From positions 27,679,501-27,743,500 of the forward strand of contig JAYKKI010000015.1 of assembly GCA_039881145.1 (NCBI GenBank): 64,000 bases of DNA. The letters run 5' to 3'. Within the stretch, counting starts at the first letter, position 1. The number at the start of each line of letters is the position of its first letter. Shown here piece after piece: positions 37,997-51,095 of the stretch. Under the pieces are notes generated by a model that did no database searches, had not been told where the DNA came from, and worked only from the letters and a program-made list of their open reading frames with translations. This stretch comes from Druceiella hillmani (taxonomy: Eukaryota; Arthropoda; Insecta; Lepidoptera; Hepialidae). A program made the position numbers and the translations under genes.

Positions 37997-39449
37997 TGCT
38001 ATAAGTTTTAATAATATTTTTTACGAAATAGATCTTGCTATTTGTAATAAAAATTAAAATATTTATTAGGTTTACGTTTTTTCTAGATTTATTAAATTAT
38101 AAAAAATATTATTAAATATAAAATATATAAAAAATATTATTAAATATTAGCCAATATATTAATAATTTTAGTCAATATTTTTAATAGTAAAATATTTTTA
38201 TAAATACGACACTAAAAAAACTGAGAAGCGAGTCATATTTTATAATTAAGGAGAAAGGTATATTGATGACATTATTAATACATATTAATGGTGTTGCCTC
38301 TAATAAAATAATTAAAGACCTTAATTGCTTTTATATATATATACAAATCACAAATTTAATTACTTATGTTAAAGTTACTGTAGAATGTTTACAGTTGTCT
38401 ATCTTACAATAAATACAAATGATGAAAATAATTTCTGTGTCATGAAAACTTTATAATTTTGTATATTACGTTTGAATAATTTTCTTCGTTTGACTAATCT
38501 GTATGTATAAACTGTTACTTATATTTAGCCGAAAATGTCATGTTGTAAAAATTATATGTAGGCCTCAAAATCAGTACGGATTTCCCATGATCGACTAATG
38601 ATTCGATATTATTTATACGTCCAGTTCTCACCATTTAGTGTAATAGCACATAACTTGAATAATTACAATTGTACACAGTTACTTAAAAAACAATTTCGGG
38701 GTCTGATTTCCGGTTGGAAATTATTACGCCCCATATACATTTAGTACACGAGACCTTAATTTTTTTTAAATGTTATTCTTAAAAAAATCTAATGTAAACG
38801 TAAATAATAATTTTTGAATTGTTGACTATTTTATTCTTTCGTACAAATTCTATTGTTGGAGATCACAATACCAATTTTTTACTTATATGCTCCATAGTTT
38901 GAAAGACGTTATGATAAAAGATGGATTGATAAACTTATGAAGCGAAAAATTTTCGTGGAAAACAATTAATGTATTACGTATAAATGTGTGTATGTTTATA
39001 GTCTTATATGTAATATCCACGATTTGGTTTCAGTAAAGTAAAGATTAGCTTCTTATGACCCTACCTACACTGGTGGATAGGAAATTTATCTTCGAAGAAA
39101 CATTTTCAGACAAAATTTCTGTTTTCGATCTATTCTCAAAGAAAATTAACTTTTTTTATTTGAAACTGGAAAACTTATCACAATGAAACTCAGTATTAGT
39201 TTCTCAAAAAAAAACACAAAAATATCTTACATTTTGCTTTACGTCGTTTTTAATCAAACACAACTTTTATGATATCTAGTAAATTATATTTCAAATTTTA
39301 TTGACACGAGAACAAAAAGTTACGAAAGAATATGACGTAAGCGATTATACAAAATTAAAAGAGAAAAATGAGTTAATTCTCTTTGTCGCTGTCACAATAA
39401 ATACAAATACAGGTAAAAATAGCATTTGGAGCACGCTTAATATGGGCCT
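37997..39449. other. AT-rich non-coding stretch
   Basis: Includes a short direct repeat (AAAAAATATTATTAAATAT) at about 38100-38147. No gene seen. Confidence 0.4.
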
Positions 39450-40830
39450 ATCGCTTGCAGCCTTGAAGGAGTAGGTAGATTTTTGTAGACGCTTTTTTTG
39501 CTCTTTTTTCTATTTCTGACTTAGCTCGTATGTCAACCTTGCTCTGTTCTTCTTCTATTTAGGAGTTCCCGCCAGAATAGCTACCTTCCTATTTTATCAT
39601 CCAGTTATACTCTATTTCCTCGGATGTGCCTTTGAACAGGGACGAACAATTTCAGGAGAAAATTATTATGCCTACCTAGTGTTAGGTGGGGCATTTTCTT
39701 TATTGATACTGCCGAGACCTAAAGTCCTTGCGTACCTCGTAGTATCTGTTCTTACTTTAGCTCTCAACGTTGACGTGTTTGTCCTACTATAATCGACGAT
39801 TTACTGGTCAAGCCTTGTTTTAGACGGTTCTTGCACCGGTTTTTTTTCCTACTAAGTTGCAGCTGGTTTAAGGTCTACTGCTAGAATCGGTCTATCGGTC
39901 ACAAAACCAGTGCAAAGTCCTTATAGTTAATATATTTTTATTGAGCTTTTTGAAAACTTGTTTTATCAAAGTAGTCATAACTAATAAGAGCGCGTATGCC
40001 ACTATGTTAGATATGTCGAGTAGAGTTAATATCTTACGAGGAGTATTTATTATTCACGTATTCTATGCTGTAATTTAATATCCTTTATAGGGACTGAATA
40101 TGGAAACATCAAATGACTGCAACCTATATTTACAATGAGTTGCAACATGACGACGCCAATCGTCTTAATAAACTTTAGTTTTTAAATACAAATGAGATAA
40201 ATGGTGATTTAAGAGCAGTAGAATGCTATGTTCTTCTGATGGCTGCACATGTTTAATAAAGTGATGTACGTATTGTATAAATTGTGTACCTGTGACTCAT
40301 TTGCTCCCATTGTCTGCTCTGATACAGTCAGAGTAGTCCCCTGGCTTCTTATGACATAGCTGTTATTATACTTTCGAGGAAATATGAATTAAAGGCGTGG
40401 TGTTTCCAGTTGCTGATATAGTACTGACTATAATCATACTAGTGTCTCGCTTCCCAGAAATTATGTTGTCAAGATTGATTTCCTTTCACTACTACTATCT
40501 ATTGGGTTTCAGCAACGAGCGTACTTCCGTTTCATTTCCATTCAATATTCGAGAAGGAGTGAATTTATATTTATTCATTACCTCGGCTATTTTGTCAAAC
40601 AATTCTTTAAAATTTTCCAGTTTAAATGAAATGGCCCTGTCTGTGCTTGTCAGATTAGGGTTTCCAAGGGTTTATTCTGGGTTTCTTTTCAAGAACGCTC
40701 TAAGCCATTCTTTTCCTATCATTTTATTTATGTCAAATTTGCTCAAAATCTTTTTAAAAATATCCATAAAATATGGACTCTATTCTCAGTAAATATATAC
40801 GGATAAGTCATCGCCAAATTTGGTATTCTT
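39450..40830 (-). pseudogene. Dead pogo/Tigger-type DDE transposase
   Basis: Minus strand, in several frames: YLLRIESIFYGYF (about 40797-40760, end of the DNA-binding half), GKEWLRAFLKRNPE (about 40720-40679), NPNLTSTDRAISF, KYKFTPSRILNGNETEV (about 40569-40519), ISATGNTTP (about 40425), IQYVHHFIKHVQPSEEHSI then LLLLNHHLSH (about 40280-40190), LQSFDVSIFSPYKG (40125-40085), then a tail with SPEIVRP, KAHPRK and VAILAGTP (about 39655-39570). This is the full domain order of pogo-superfamily transposases. Of the catalytic acids, the usual DET Asp is Asn in NGNET and the LLLDNH Asp is Asn; only the Asp of FDVSIF remains. Stops and frameshifts confirm it is dead. No terminal repeats identified. The plus-strand frame at 40397-40792 is its shadow. 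Confidence 0.88.
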
Positions 40831-41625
40831 TGGTTGCGGTGTTAATACTTACTCTTGCAATGTCACATAACATTTGACTAGATGTAAAATTCATTGCCGT
40901 TGCCGGTTAAATCAAATGCATAATCAATATGTATTAATACAATGCGTAGTGTACCTAAGTGTATAACAGTCCTGGATGGGTTTGGTTTGGTAACGTCATT
41001 TTCATTCGGATTTTTTTTTAAATTAAAATATGGGTAAGAAAAAAAAAACTTTACAATTGAGTTAAATAGATACTTCCGCAGAGTGCTAGGAGAAAAATAT
41101 TTGAAAACTTTTATTTTACTTTCAGCCATCAAATTAAATAATTAATCAGTCTGTGACGCTCTTTAAGATATATTACCAAACCACCCTCTCTCGTATCCTT
41201 ATTTTTCTCTCTTTTTCTTTATTTAATGAACTTGAATACGGTGGTTGGCTTTGGAGATATTTCGATTGCCCAATTTGCCCTTTCCCCAACTAGCCTCTCT
41301 CTACCCCATTTTTAAAATTAAATTAAGAGTATGTTGTACTTACATTAATACGTACAATTCAATACATTAGGAATGTTTTTTTTCATATTTATTTTATATT
41401 TAATATTATATTTTTATATTTAATATAATATTCTTGAAAAATTCTGTTATCATATCTGTACAAAAGCATTAAATCAGTAGACTAAAAAACAAAAAATAAA
41501 GCAATGTATTAAACAGGAAACTTCACCAGTGCAACCCTGCTTATCTCATAACTTCACATATTGTATAACTAACTACTTTAGCAATTTACTTAACTATCCG
41601 CCATTTTCTTATTTTCTTAATATCA
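40831..41625. other. AT-rich non-coding stretch
   Basis: May contain unreadable N-terminal pogo sequence near 40831-40900. Otherwise nothing. Confidence 0.35.
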
Positions 41626-41885
41626 TCCTCCGGCCTTCTCGCTCCCGCCGCCGCCGCCCTCTCGCTCGCGCCCCGCTAATAATGCCAGTATCTACCTTCT
41701 TTAATAACAAAACTTTTGTACAAGCTTTTGCTTTAAGTGTATTCTTGCTAAGTACCAACTTTATATTAAAACTGGCGAATCTAGCGACGGCTTGGACGGC
41801 TGCCATTGCAGCATCTTTTGCTAGTTGCGCGGGCACGGCCTCGCGTCACAGCGCTGGTAATAAATGGAAATGAGTTATTGTAGCC
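41626..41885. other. GC-rich island
   Basis: A CpG- and CGCC-rich core (41631-41680) and a second block at 41775-41865 hold open frames on both strands (114 and 75 residues). The Arg-rich or Ala-rich peptides are low complexity and resemble no family I know. Candidate regulatory element or small exon; unresolved. Confidence 0.3.
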
Positions 41886-42549
41886 AATTATGAACTCGGC
41901 TTATCTTTCTTTTGTCTGTTAGCTTTAATTTGAACTGATATGTGGCCGCTTTGTACTTGTGGACTTTTATGAACTGAAATACTATTTAGAATGATTTTTC
42001 TGTAGAACTTTCAAACCTGAAATTATTTTAATATTAACATCGCCGTCTATTTTCATAACTTAAATAAATTTCATACCGCTTTGTAGATTGAAAAAGCCTT
42101 TAATTATATTTAAATTTATATTATTCGTAGTCGTTGATACGAGTTATTAATTGAAATTAAACACAATAATAATATATAAAAGACCAATTGTAATATTACA
42201 ATACAATACAATAGAGCATTATCGAATTCACATTAAGAAGTATTATGACCATGTTGGTAGTAGGTACAAAAAACTACCTTTTGTTGTCATTAAGAATTAA
42301 TTATACGCTGCTCCTTTAAATTTTAAAAATATATGGAAGTTAACCTTATTATTTTCAGCTGAATTTATTTTCTATTGTTAAGTTCGATAAAAAGATTTAT
42401 AAAATATTTATGTGTCGTTCATTACCGTAACTTATGAAATGTCACGTTATCCTAGTGTGGAATATCGAACTAATAAAATAAGCCCTCTGCCTGTAAAAAG
42501 TTGCTTGGCAAATCAATATTTAAAAAATTAATACTTGCAAATATGAAAA
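41886..42549. other. AT-rich non-coding stretch
   Basis: Nothing supported. Confidence 0.4.
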
Positions 42550-43000
42550 GAGTAGACGGTTTCGGCTAGTGGGTTAACGAGTCCAATCGATTCCGCGATA
42601 TAAGTACTGTTCCACACATTGTCATCCGCATGTAATCGTCAATTGCCACTTTACGTTTATGTCTCACGATAAACCGTTTCAAATAACGATTCGATGAAAT
42701 ATGAGTGAGAAATGATAAAAATATAAGTCGCGAAGCGTAGTATCATGCCCGTACCCGTCTAGGTGTAGGCACGAAACGTTCAAGTCCGTTATGCGAGTGA
42801 AGAGAACAATATAAGGAGAGGAGGCATTAATTTAATTTTATGGTTTTTGCGTTTGTCACTTCTCGAGTTTGAGTCGAGATTTGTGCGCCGAGCTAAGACA
42901 TAAGAGGGTGATACTGGCGAGGAGACGGCGCGATGTCTTTATGAGATATTGTTTAGGAGAAAGTGGGACGCGAGATTGTATGGGATAAGTTTTTGGATCC
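42550..43000. other. GC-richer island
   Basis: Moderately CpG-rich from about 42560 to 42985 with motif-like stretches (CCAATCGATTCCGCGATA at 42583-42600 and CAATTGCCACTTTACG at 42640-42655). No coding frame of note. Likely conserved non-coding DNA. Confidence 0.3.
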
Positions 43001-43218
43001 GTCGTTATGAGAACGTTTTATGTGTACGTGTGAACACAGAGTTGATGTAGTTAGGCGTGAGTTATGAAAATAATTGTTATTACTTTATCGCTACTTGGGT
43101 TGATATGGATATTTCTTTGTTATGTATTGTATTTCCGCGTTAGGCGGGTAAGTTTTTATCATTTAATGCCTTTTGTGTTTTCTTCTTTGGCACGAATGTG
43201 AATATGTAATGGAAGATG

Positions 43219-43280
<62 letters not shown>
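43219..43280. repeat. (TA)n microsatellite
   Basis: Uninterrupted TA tract of about 30 units, just left of the palindromic array. Confidence 0.97.
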
Positions 43281-43281
<1 letters not shown>

Positions 43282-44341
43282 GTTTTTGATTTAAAATAGT
43301 GGTAAATAATTTAGCCTACTTTGATATCAGCCAGTTTTGAATTTTAACGCCCCTGACGTGCTCAGTGAATTAAATTTAATATTTTGTGGATACTGACTAG
43401 ACTACTCTGATGATGATGAATGAGCTTACGCAATTGAAATTCGTATTTGTATAAGATGTCATGTATACATACCACGCTACTCATAATTCTGTCTTAAAAT
43501 ATTCTATAAATTTATTTCTTTATTTTTTTCAAATTACACTTCCATTCCTCTTCAAAAACAAATATTATTATTGATGTTTTTCATTTTTTCTTTAAAATTG
43601 CATTTATTTATACCTTAGTTAATCCATAAGTTGATTTTCAAAAATGAATAAACAATAACCACAATGAATGTTCATGGATGGAAGTATTCTCGATACCAAT
43701 TGACAAATAATGGGAACCTTTACTTTTAGGCATGTATTGCACAATTACTTTTTAACTTTTCCTCTTACTAATAATGTTCACAAAATTTCATTACGCAAAT
43801 GAAAAAAAAATTTGTTTGTAAATTGTATAATGAGCTACGCCTACTTACTCAATTATTAATGTATCTATTACAACTAATTGTTTAAACCTTTACAAAAATG
43901 TTTATCTCATAAATTACTAGCTTTAGCGTGTAATGCAAGAGTAATATGTATTGTATCCATATGGATTACGTAATTGTGCAATACATGCCTAAAAGTAAAG
44001 GTTCCCATTATTTGTCAATTGGTATCGAGAATACTTCCATCCATGAACATTCATTGTGGTTATTGTTTATTCATTTTTGAAAATCAACTTATGGATTAAC
44101 TAAGGTATAAATAAATGCAATTTTAAAGAAAAAATGAAAAACATCAATAATAATATTTGTTTTTGAAGAGGAATGGAAGTGTAATTTGAAAAAAATAAAG
44201 AAATAAATTTATAGAATATTTTAAGACAGAATTATGAGTAGCGTGGTATGTATACATGACATCTTATACAAATACGAATTTCAATTGCGTAAGCTCATTC
44301 ATCATCATCAGAGTAGTCTAGTCAGTATCCACAAATATTAC

Positions 44342-44347
<6 letters not shown>

Positions 44348-44411
<64 letters not shown>
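44348..44411. repeat. (TA)n microsatellite in Z copy 1
   Basis: TA tract ending TTTATATATA. Confidence 0.96.
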
Positions 44412-45120
44412 TCGCTATTAAAGATATTTGTATATATATTACATACAAATGCCTTCAATAGCGAGTGATATACGCTCAGCCACTGAGAATTTCCATTGTC
44501 TATCTTCATATATAAATAAAAAAATAATACTTCCATATGGATACAATACATATTACTCTTGCATTACACGCTAAAGCTAGTAATTTATGAGATAAACATT
44601 TTTGTAAAGGTTTAAACAATTAGTTGTAATAGATACATTAATAATTGAGTAAGTAGGCGTAGCTCATTATACAATTTACAAACAAATTTTTTTTTCATTT
44701 GCGTAATGAAATTTTGTGAACATTATTAGTAAGAGGAAAAGTTAAAAAGTAATTGTGCAATACATGCCTAAAAGTAAAGGTTCCCATTATTTGTCAATTG
44801 GTATCGAGAATACTTCCATCCATGAACATTCATTGTGGTTATTGTTTATTCATTTTTGAAAATCAACTTATGGATTAACTAAGGTATAAATAAATGCAAT
44901 TTTAAAGAAAAAATGAAAAACATCAATAATAATATTTGTTTTTGAAGAGGAATGGAAGTGTAATTTGAAAAAAATAAAGAAATAAATTTATAGAATATTT
45001 TAAGACAGAATTATGAGTAGCGTGGTATGTATACATGACATCTTATACAAATACGAATTTCAATTGCGTAAGCTCATTCATCATCATCAGAGTAGTCTAG
45101 TCAGTATCCACAAATATTAC

Positions 45121-45126
<6 letters not shown>

Positions 45127-45206
<80 letters not shown>
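45127..45206. repeat. (TA)n microsatellite in Z copy 2
   Basis: Same position in the unit as the tract at 44.35 kb but longer by several units. Confidence 0.96.
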
Positions 45207-45330
45207 TCGCTATTAAATATATTTGTATATATATTACATACAAATGCCTTCAATAGCGAGTGATATACGCTCAGCCACTGAGAATTGCCATTGTCTATCT
45301 TCATATATAAATAAAAAAATAATACCTTGG

Positions 45331-46351
45331 AAAAATTTATAAGAGTTATTCCTTTTGGTCGTTTGTGTAGTCGCGCAGTGTTTTGTCAAGAAGAAGCTAG
45401 TTGTACAAAATGATTCGTGATAGCGTTTAGCTTGTAATGTTTTTATTTATTCTTTGATATTTAATGCCTTTGTCAAATTTTAACATGGATTTTTCTTCAA
45501 TCAAAATGCTTGTATGCTTAGAAACCGGGTGTCCCATGAAATTAAAATTCATTTATTAGAAAAATATTTTTATTAAACGAATTTACATTATCATCGCATC
45601 GAATGTAATTAACCTTATTTATATTTATTAAACTATTACTATCACTATTATTAAGACTATTACTATCTTTACTAATACAATATAAAATTTAACGTAATGA
45701 CTGTACATTTAGCATAATTAACCTAATTACTTGTTAATTAATATATAATTCATTTTCTTTGTTTCAAACTTAATTAAAAGACCTTTTAATTGGATTATTC
45801 GGGGGAAGAATCTGCAATTATTTGTTATATCTAAATTCAACCTCGGAAGATTCGTAATTCGTAAGATTCGTAAATCATTTGCGTAATAACGTTTAGAACT
45901 AATGTTAAGGCGGGTATCAACATTTTTAGATATTTACGATAATTTAGTATTTATCAAAGATGGCATCGTTTTAAAATGAATTAAATATTTGCAATTTCAG
46001 TTCATATCTGACTACTCACTACTAAATAGAGTTTCTACCGCCGGTTTAATTTTGTGAATAACTTTAGGTGCCCAGAACTATAATCGATTTCAAAAAGTGC
46101 TCTTTGCATTAATAGACAAAGAAAAAATACGTTGTTGGCGAATGACTTTCAAATAAATGCAGTCTTGGATGTAACATATAGTTTAAAGGAATTTTTCTAG
46201 TATAAATATCTATATAATGTGTTCTTTTTTGTTATTGCAATAATAATTTCGTTAGTGTATACAAGTTTAGTGTATACATAACACTAAACTTAATAAATTA
46301 ATAAATGTTCTCATAGGGTAAAGCAGTTAAATAAGAATAAAATGCATACAT

Positions 46352-46353
<2 letters not shown>
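45331..46353. other. AT-rich non-coding stretch
   Basis: Small inverted repeat AAGTTTAGTGT/ACACTAAACTT at about 46263-46291. No gene. Confidence 0.4.

Positions 46354-46407
<54 letters not shown>
46354..46407. repeat. (TA)n microsatellite
   Basis: Uninterrupted TA tract followed by GCATGTATATGTAC. Confidence 0.97.
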
Positions 46408-46409
<2 letters not shown>

Positions 46410-47779
46410 TGTATATGTACACTAACTTCACACTTCTACCACAATTTTGATAAATACAAATCGTTCCTATTCTCTATTTATTTATTAATTTCCTTCTTTT
46501 ACATTTGGATTTTTCGGATAGAACGATACATTATCTATTGACATACTGTAGTACCAAAATTTTGATTATTGCTTAAATAGCGCCTAATTTTCCCCATAGG
46601 AATTATGCTATTTCTTGAGTTAAAAAGTAGTTTATATGGTAATTTGATATTTGCTATATCTATAACATTTCAAATGAAATTTTTTTCTGTCGTTTAGATC
46701 TGTAAGAGTGACAAACATCCAGTAATTTTTTCGTGGTATTTGCATTTCATGCAATCGAATTCGTGGACGTGTAGTTTGTATAATACTCCAAGATATAAAC
46801 CAAAAGCATATCAAATTTGACAAAGATACGTCGCTTTCTTGTGGAGTTATTAAATAATAAACAAACTGATAAACAACGTGACACGTTTGCATTTATAACT
46901 TTAGTAAGAATTACTTTTTAAACTTCCATGGAGAAATATAGAACCATTATAATATCGTTATATCCGTGCGTGTACACGTCCGTCTGTCACACTCTCGTAG
47001 TTAATACAGTTTTAAATCTATGTGCATACCAGTGTAAATATGTACTTCAGATATAGATTTCAATTAATATACATATAGTTTGGTAGTTTAGAGTATCGTC
47101 AGCAGCCTTCTAAAATGAAATTTATCTTACTTTTATCACTTTTAATTTTTAGCACGTTTATGAAATATTAAGCCTCTAATTGGTTGAAAATGTACACCCT
47201 CCTTCCCATTTCCAAACAAGACTATGTAAAATCTGGAAATAGATTTGGTTGAGTACTTTCAATAGAAATCATAAGTAAAAACAATCTCTTATGTTTGCGG
47301 GAATAACACAGATGGAAAGTACTGGACGACTGAGCTTGCTAATGTACTTATGGTAAATTAATACGCATGATTAGATATATATTGTGCAATATATTTTAAA
47401 AAAGTACAGAAGATGGATCGCAATAGCAAAACTGTCGGGATATTATATTCTTATTCATAGTCCTTTAGGGGCACGTGTGAGTGCGACATAGAAAGGTTAA
47501 AAATATATATAATTTGATAATTTGTGAAATAACTACCGAAACTATATTTATGCATGGCACGACGTGGACACTAGTTTAAATTTAATTAGAATAACCATGA
47601 ATAAACAGAACAATGGTACAACTATAACTCCAACCAAGAATGATTTTTTTAAAATTATTCTACATCACAGGTGCTTTTTTACAATACTCCTAACAAACCC
47701 GCGTCTATTTAACATTATAAACGTTAGAGAAAAAAGTCAAAACGCATAAGCGAAGTCCTCGAAAGGGTTTGATTGACCA
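46408..47779. other. Non-coding stretch
   Basis: Contains an isolated copy of the CCGTCTGTCACA core of the dispersed repeat near 46980. No gene. Confidence 0.35.
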
Positions 47780-47784
47780 CAAAT

Positions 47785-48110
47785 CAATATTAATGAGTTT
47801 AAGCAGCGGGACGCCCCGTGGCTCGGGCGGGGGCGCAACTCTTGTTTATGTTTCTCGCCCCGCAAGTGCTAAGAGCGGTGCCCCACCTCGGTGATCATCA
47901 ATTATCACTCGTCGGTACCACTGCGCTTATTGTGAATTTTCAATATTGATTAATTAATATTGGTGCAACGTGGTATGGCACGTCTGAATGATATTCCGAT
48001 AAGGGAATCGAAATATTTCACCGCGGGTACGCGTGCTTATTATACGTTAGTATTTTGTTGCGTCGCCTTCTTGGAATTTTTTCGTAACCGTAACAATGAC
48101 GTTAATATTA
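47785..48110. other. GC-rich island with ATTA cluster
   Basis: A GC core (47805-47905) is followed by ATCATCAATTATCACTCG and TTGATTAATTAATATTGG (47894-47965), which hold several homeodomain-type cores, then another CpG patch near 48020. No exon evidence. A candidate enhancer by motif density. Confidence 0.33.
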
Positions 48111-49282
48111 ATTGGAGGAACGCTTATTCGGTATTTTATATATTTTTCGAAACATAATTTTATTTTTTTATTCTAGAATTCAACATATACGAATTTACAT
48201 TAGGTAAACTTATTACCACAGATTGCGAGCTACACGGATTTCTATTGCGAGCTTTCTCTTCCAGTTTACTAAATTTTTTAAAACCTTTCGTCTATTATAA
48301 AACCGCAATTGATGTCATACTTCGATAATTAAGAGGAATAGAAGAGAAGAAGTAGGAGAGAAAGGGAGAAGTGTACTTATAATATACCAATATACGAATA
48401 TTTTTTCAGAGAGTATTTGAAAACATTAATTGAAAATTAACGTTAATTCAAATCATGTTTATTTTGGACTAAGAAAGCATAAACATTGTTTAAAGACGAT
48501 ATAAAACGACTCAGTAATCGGTAATGTGTTTAGGTAAAAGGAGTGGGAGAAAGTATCGACTGCACGAATTCTTCTTTATCTTCATGGTAAGGAAAGCCGA
48601 GTGCATGTAAATTTCATCGGTAACGTTTTCCATCAAGTTTAGAAGTGACATTATCACACGGTCATATTTTTTTTAACTAAATATACAGTAAGATTTAAAG
48701 GTACGAAGGATCTACTTCCGATAGGAGGTATCAATGTTGATAAGTGGAAAGCATGAACGAGAAAAATGATAGTGAAATATATGTACAAGAGAAAAATTAT
48801 AGAGATATAAATATAAAAGTGAAAAATGATAGATAATGATAGAAATATTTGAAAAATAAAAATAGTGGAGAAATAAATATGTTAAAATAGAAATATCGAC
48901 TTTAGACTTATGGAATGATAGTGACTTCATTTTTTGATCGAAAAATTAATGATATAAGTAAATTGGTGTAGAATTAGAGAATTTCGTAGATAGTGCAAAA
49001 GTGAAGTAATAATTTAAAGAATTAAGCCATCAAGTCGGTGTTGCGTTGTACCAGTATCAAAAGTTGCTAGAAATATGTGCAAACAACTGTACTATTTTAT
49101 TAACATATTAATATTAATACTGAATATATGGACTAGTTTTATAATTTTAGAACATTTCAATAATAAAAATAATATTATGTTCCTTGCAAAATTTATCAAA
49201 TGTCCACTTATTAATTCTGGAAATTCTCTTGCTATTATCTCTTGCTATGTAAGCTACGTAATTAAAGAGGAAATTTTAAATT
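48111..49282. other. AT-rich non-coding stretch
   Basis: Includes irregular GAAAAATGATAG-type repetition at about 48760-48900. No gene. Confidence 0.4.
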
Positions 49283-49600
49283 TGTTTTTTTTGGGTTCCG
49301 TATCTCAAAAGGAAAAAAGAAACCTTTAAAAAAAGAATCACTTCATTGTCCATCTGTAGGTCTGTCAAGACCCTTTTCCCTCAGGAAAGCGTGGAGGTAT
49401 CAAATTGAAATTAATATCAAATACTTAGGTCTACGGTGCCTTGGAGTTGTAAAATAAATATAGAGTATTTCCCGTTGACATAGAATCATGAAATTTGGCA
49501 AGAAGCAAAATCTTACAGCGAAAGTAAAAGAAATAGTAATTAATTTGTAGTTATATCATATAACAAATATCTGTGAAAGGTATAGTAGGCGAAATGTATT
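49283..49600 (+). repeat. Degenerate dispersed repeat, second copy
   Basis: GGTTCCGTATCTCAAAAGG followed by GAAACC, AATCACTTCATTGTCC and GTCTGTCAAGACC; same order as at 2.1 kb and 59.69 kb, with a TCATGAAATTTGGCAAG block downstream (49487-49503). Widespread in insect intergenic DNA. Class unknown. Confidence 0.5.
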
Positions 49601-50814
49601 CATTTTAAAAAATTAAAATTTGGAAATATTTTAATAGGAATATTATGTACCGTAACATTTTTATAAAACCCTAAATGAGATAAATGAGATGATAATGTTT
49701 TTCTTTTTTAAGATATTCCTTCAACGTGGCAACTGATAATAGTTAAGCTGTTAACGGTCATTAGATCATGAAGTCAGTTTCGTTGCCCACGTTTCAACAC
49801 AATTAACTGTATCAATTGTTCTCTATTAAGGAAGGCTATATTTTATGCAATAAAGCACAATAACGTTTTATTGTATTAATCGTCCTTTTGTTTTCGCATA
49901 TGACAAAAAAGTAGCATTCACCTTTAGGATTGGGCTAGGACTATTTATTACATGATAATTTTGTATCGAAAGAGAAAATGTAAACACATCCCGTTTTATT
50001 TTAATATTTCTTTTGTATAAAAATGACGAATTCGCTGATTTGATTTAAGGTTTATTAAATATTATATAGTTAATAGCACATTAATATTACTAAAATATAC
50101 AAATGATTATTCGTAGCATCGTTCATGTAATAGATCAAACCAGTTTATATGGTCAGTATCGACTAAAAACCAGAAAAAATCGAATAAAAAATGCCATTTT
50201 GATATAACTAGTCATCGCAATTTCATTTTTTTTCTATAAGTAAAATAAAATTATGATATTCTGTATTTTTAACGTGCTATTTTCTTACGGCAACAAAGAA
50301 CCATTTAAGAAAAAAAAGTAATGAAATGAGCATTTTACTATCAATATTTTGGTGGGGTTTAAGAACTGAACTGATTTTATTTCATATCCTTTTCAAGACA
50401 GTAAAACAAAATAATTGTTTACTAATGTTTACTTCATCGATGGCGACGTGGTAATACTTACAATTAATCATAAATCGCTTAGCCACTCGGTACTTCGGAA
50501 AATATTATACAATTCCTTTTTCATAGCATAAAGATTTACAATTCTGAAAATGTTCTGTAATCTGTAATTATCTTCACATTGAAAAAAAGTATGATTAATT
50601 ATAATCAGGGACTACAGACAGGGATGAAATATATAGACTAAACAGCCAAGAATTGCGTGATTCGTAAAATAAAGTAAAACTATTGATAAAACAGGTACTA
50701 ACCTTATAAATAATGCGTCTCAACTTGAAGGTAGACAAATGCCATATCCTGTTGACTACAATGGCGATGAAGTCACGTGACGCTACCCCAACGTTATTAA
50801 CATAAATACAACAT
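49601..50814. other. AT-rich non-coding stretch
   Basis: Nothing supported. Confidence 0.4.
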
Positions 50815-51095
50815 TATCCATTTATGCTTCACCTGAATTCCATTGACAATTAACACCACGATCTCGGGCCGATATCTGCTTCCAGCCGAGCACAAGAGAG
50901 CCCTACCAGAAAAGGACAGAATGCTCTGAAAGGACAAAAGGATTCCGAGAAGGTTCGCGCTGAGTGTGGCTCCTAATGAAGTGATAATTAATGAAGGCAG
51001 ACGTTTGCGGACCATTCGTCATCTCGCTCCAGCATCTCGAGTGCATTGATTCGTGTGACGAGTCCACTTGTATGCGTGTGGCTTGTTAATGACAC
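50815..51095. other. GC-richer island
   Basis: Balanced-composition block with CATTGACAATTAACACC, GCCGATATCTGC and TGATAATTAATGAAGG elements. Overlapping minus-strand frames have no recognisable domain. Likely conserved non-coding DNA. Confidence 0.3.

Larger units (their letters stand above)
43374..45330. repeat. Palindromic and tandem composite repeat array
   Basis: Define X (about 220 bp), Y (about 363 bp) and Z (about 190-210 bp, containing a TA microsatellite). The order is Y inverted (43374-43746), X inverted (43747-43962), Y (43975-44340), Z (44341-44532), X (44533-44755), Y (44756-45118), Z (45119-45328). I see no difference between the Y copies by eye. The Z copies differ at two bases and in TA length. 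The junction at 43950-43960 contains the palindrome TCCATATGGA. No coding capacity: frames of 75-77 residues are TA translations. It could be a foldback mobile element, a recent inverted-plus-tandem duplication, or an assembly artefact. Confidence 0.93.

Noticed and set aside
40397..40792. 131-residue plus-strand frame
   Set aside because: It is the antisense shadow of the pogo transposase remnant.
41529..41873. Arg/Ser-rich peptide on the plus strand and Arg-rich peptide on the minus strand
   Set aside because: Low-complexity translation of a GC-rich block; neither strand has supporting motifs.
43374..45330. LTR retrotransposon or helitron
   Set aside because: No coding domain, no TG..CA LTR ends and no helitron hairpin-CTRR end; only inverted and tandem copies are visible.
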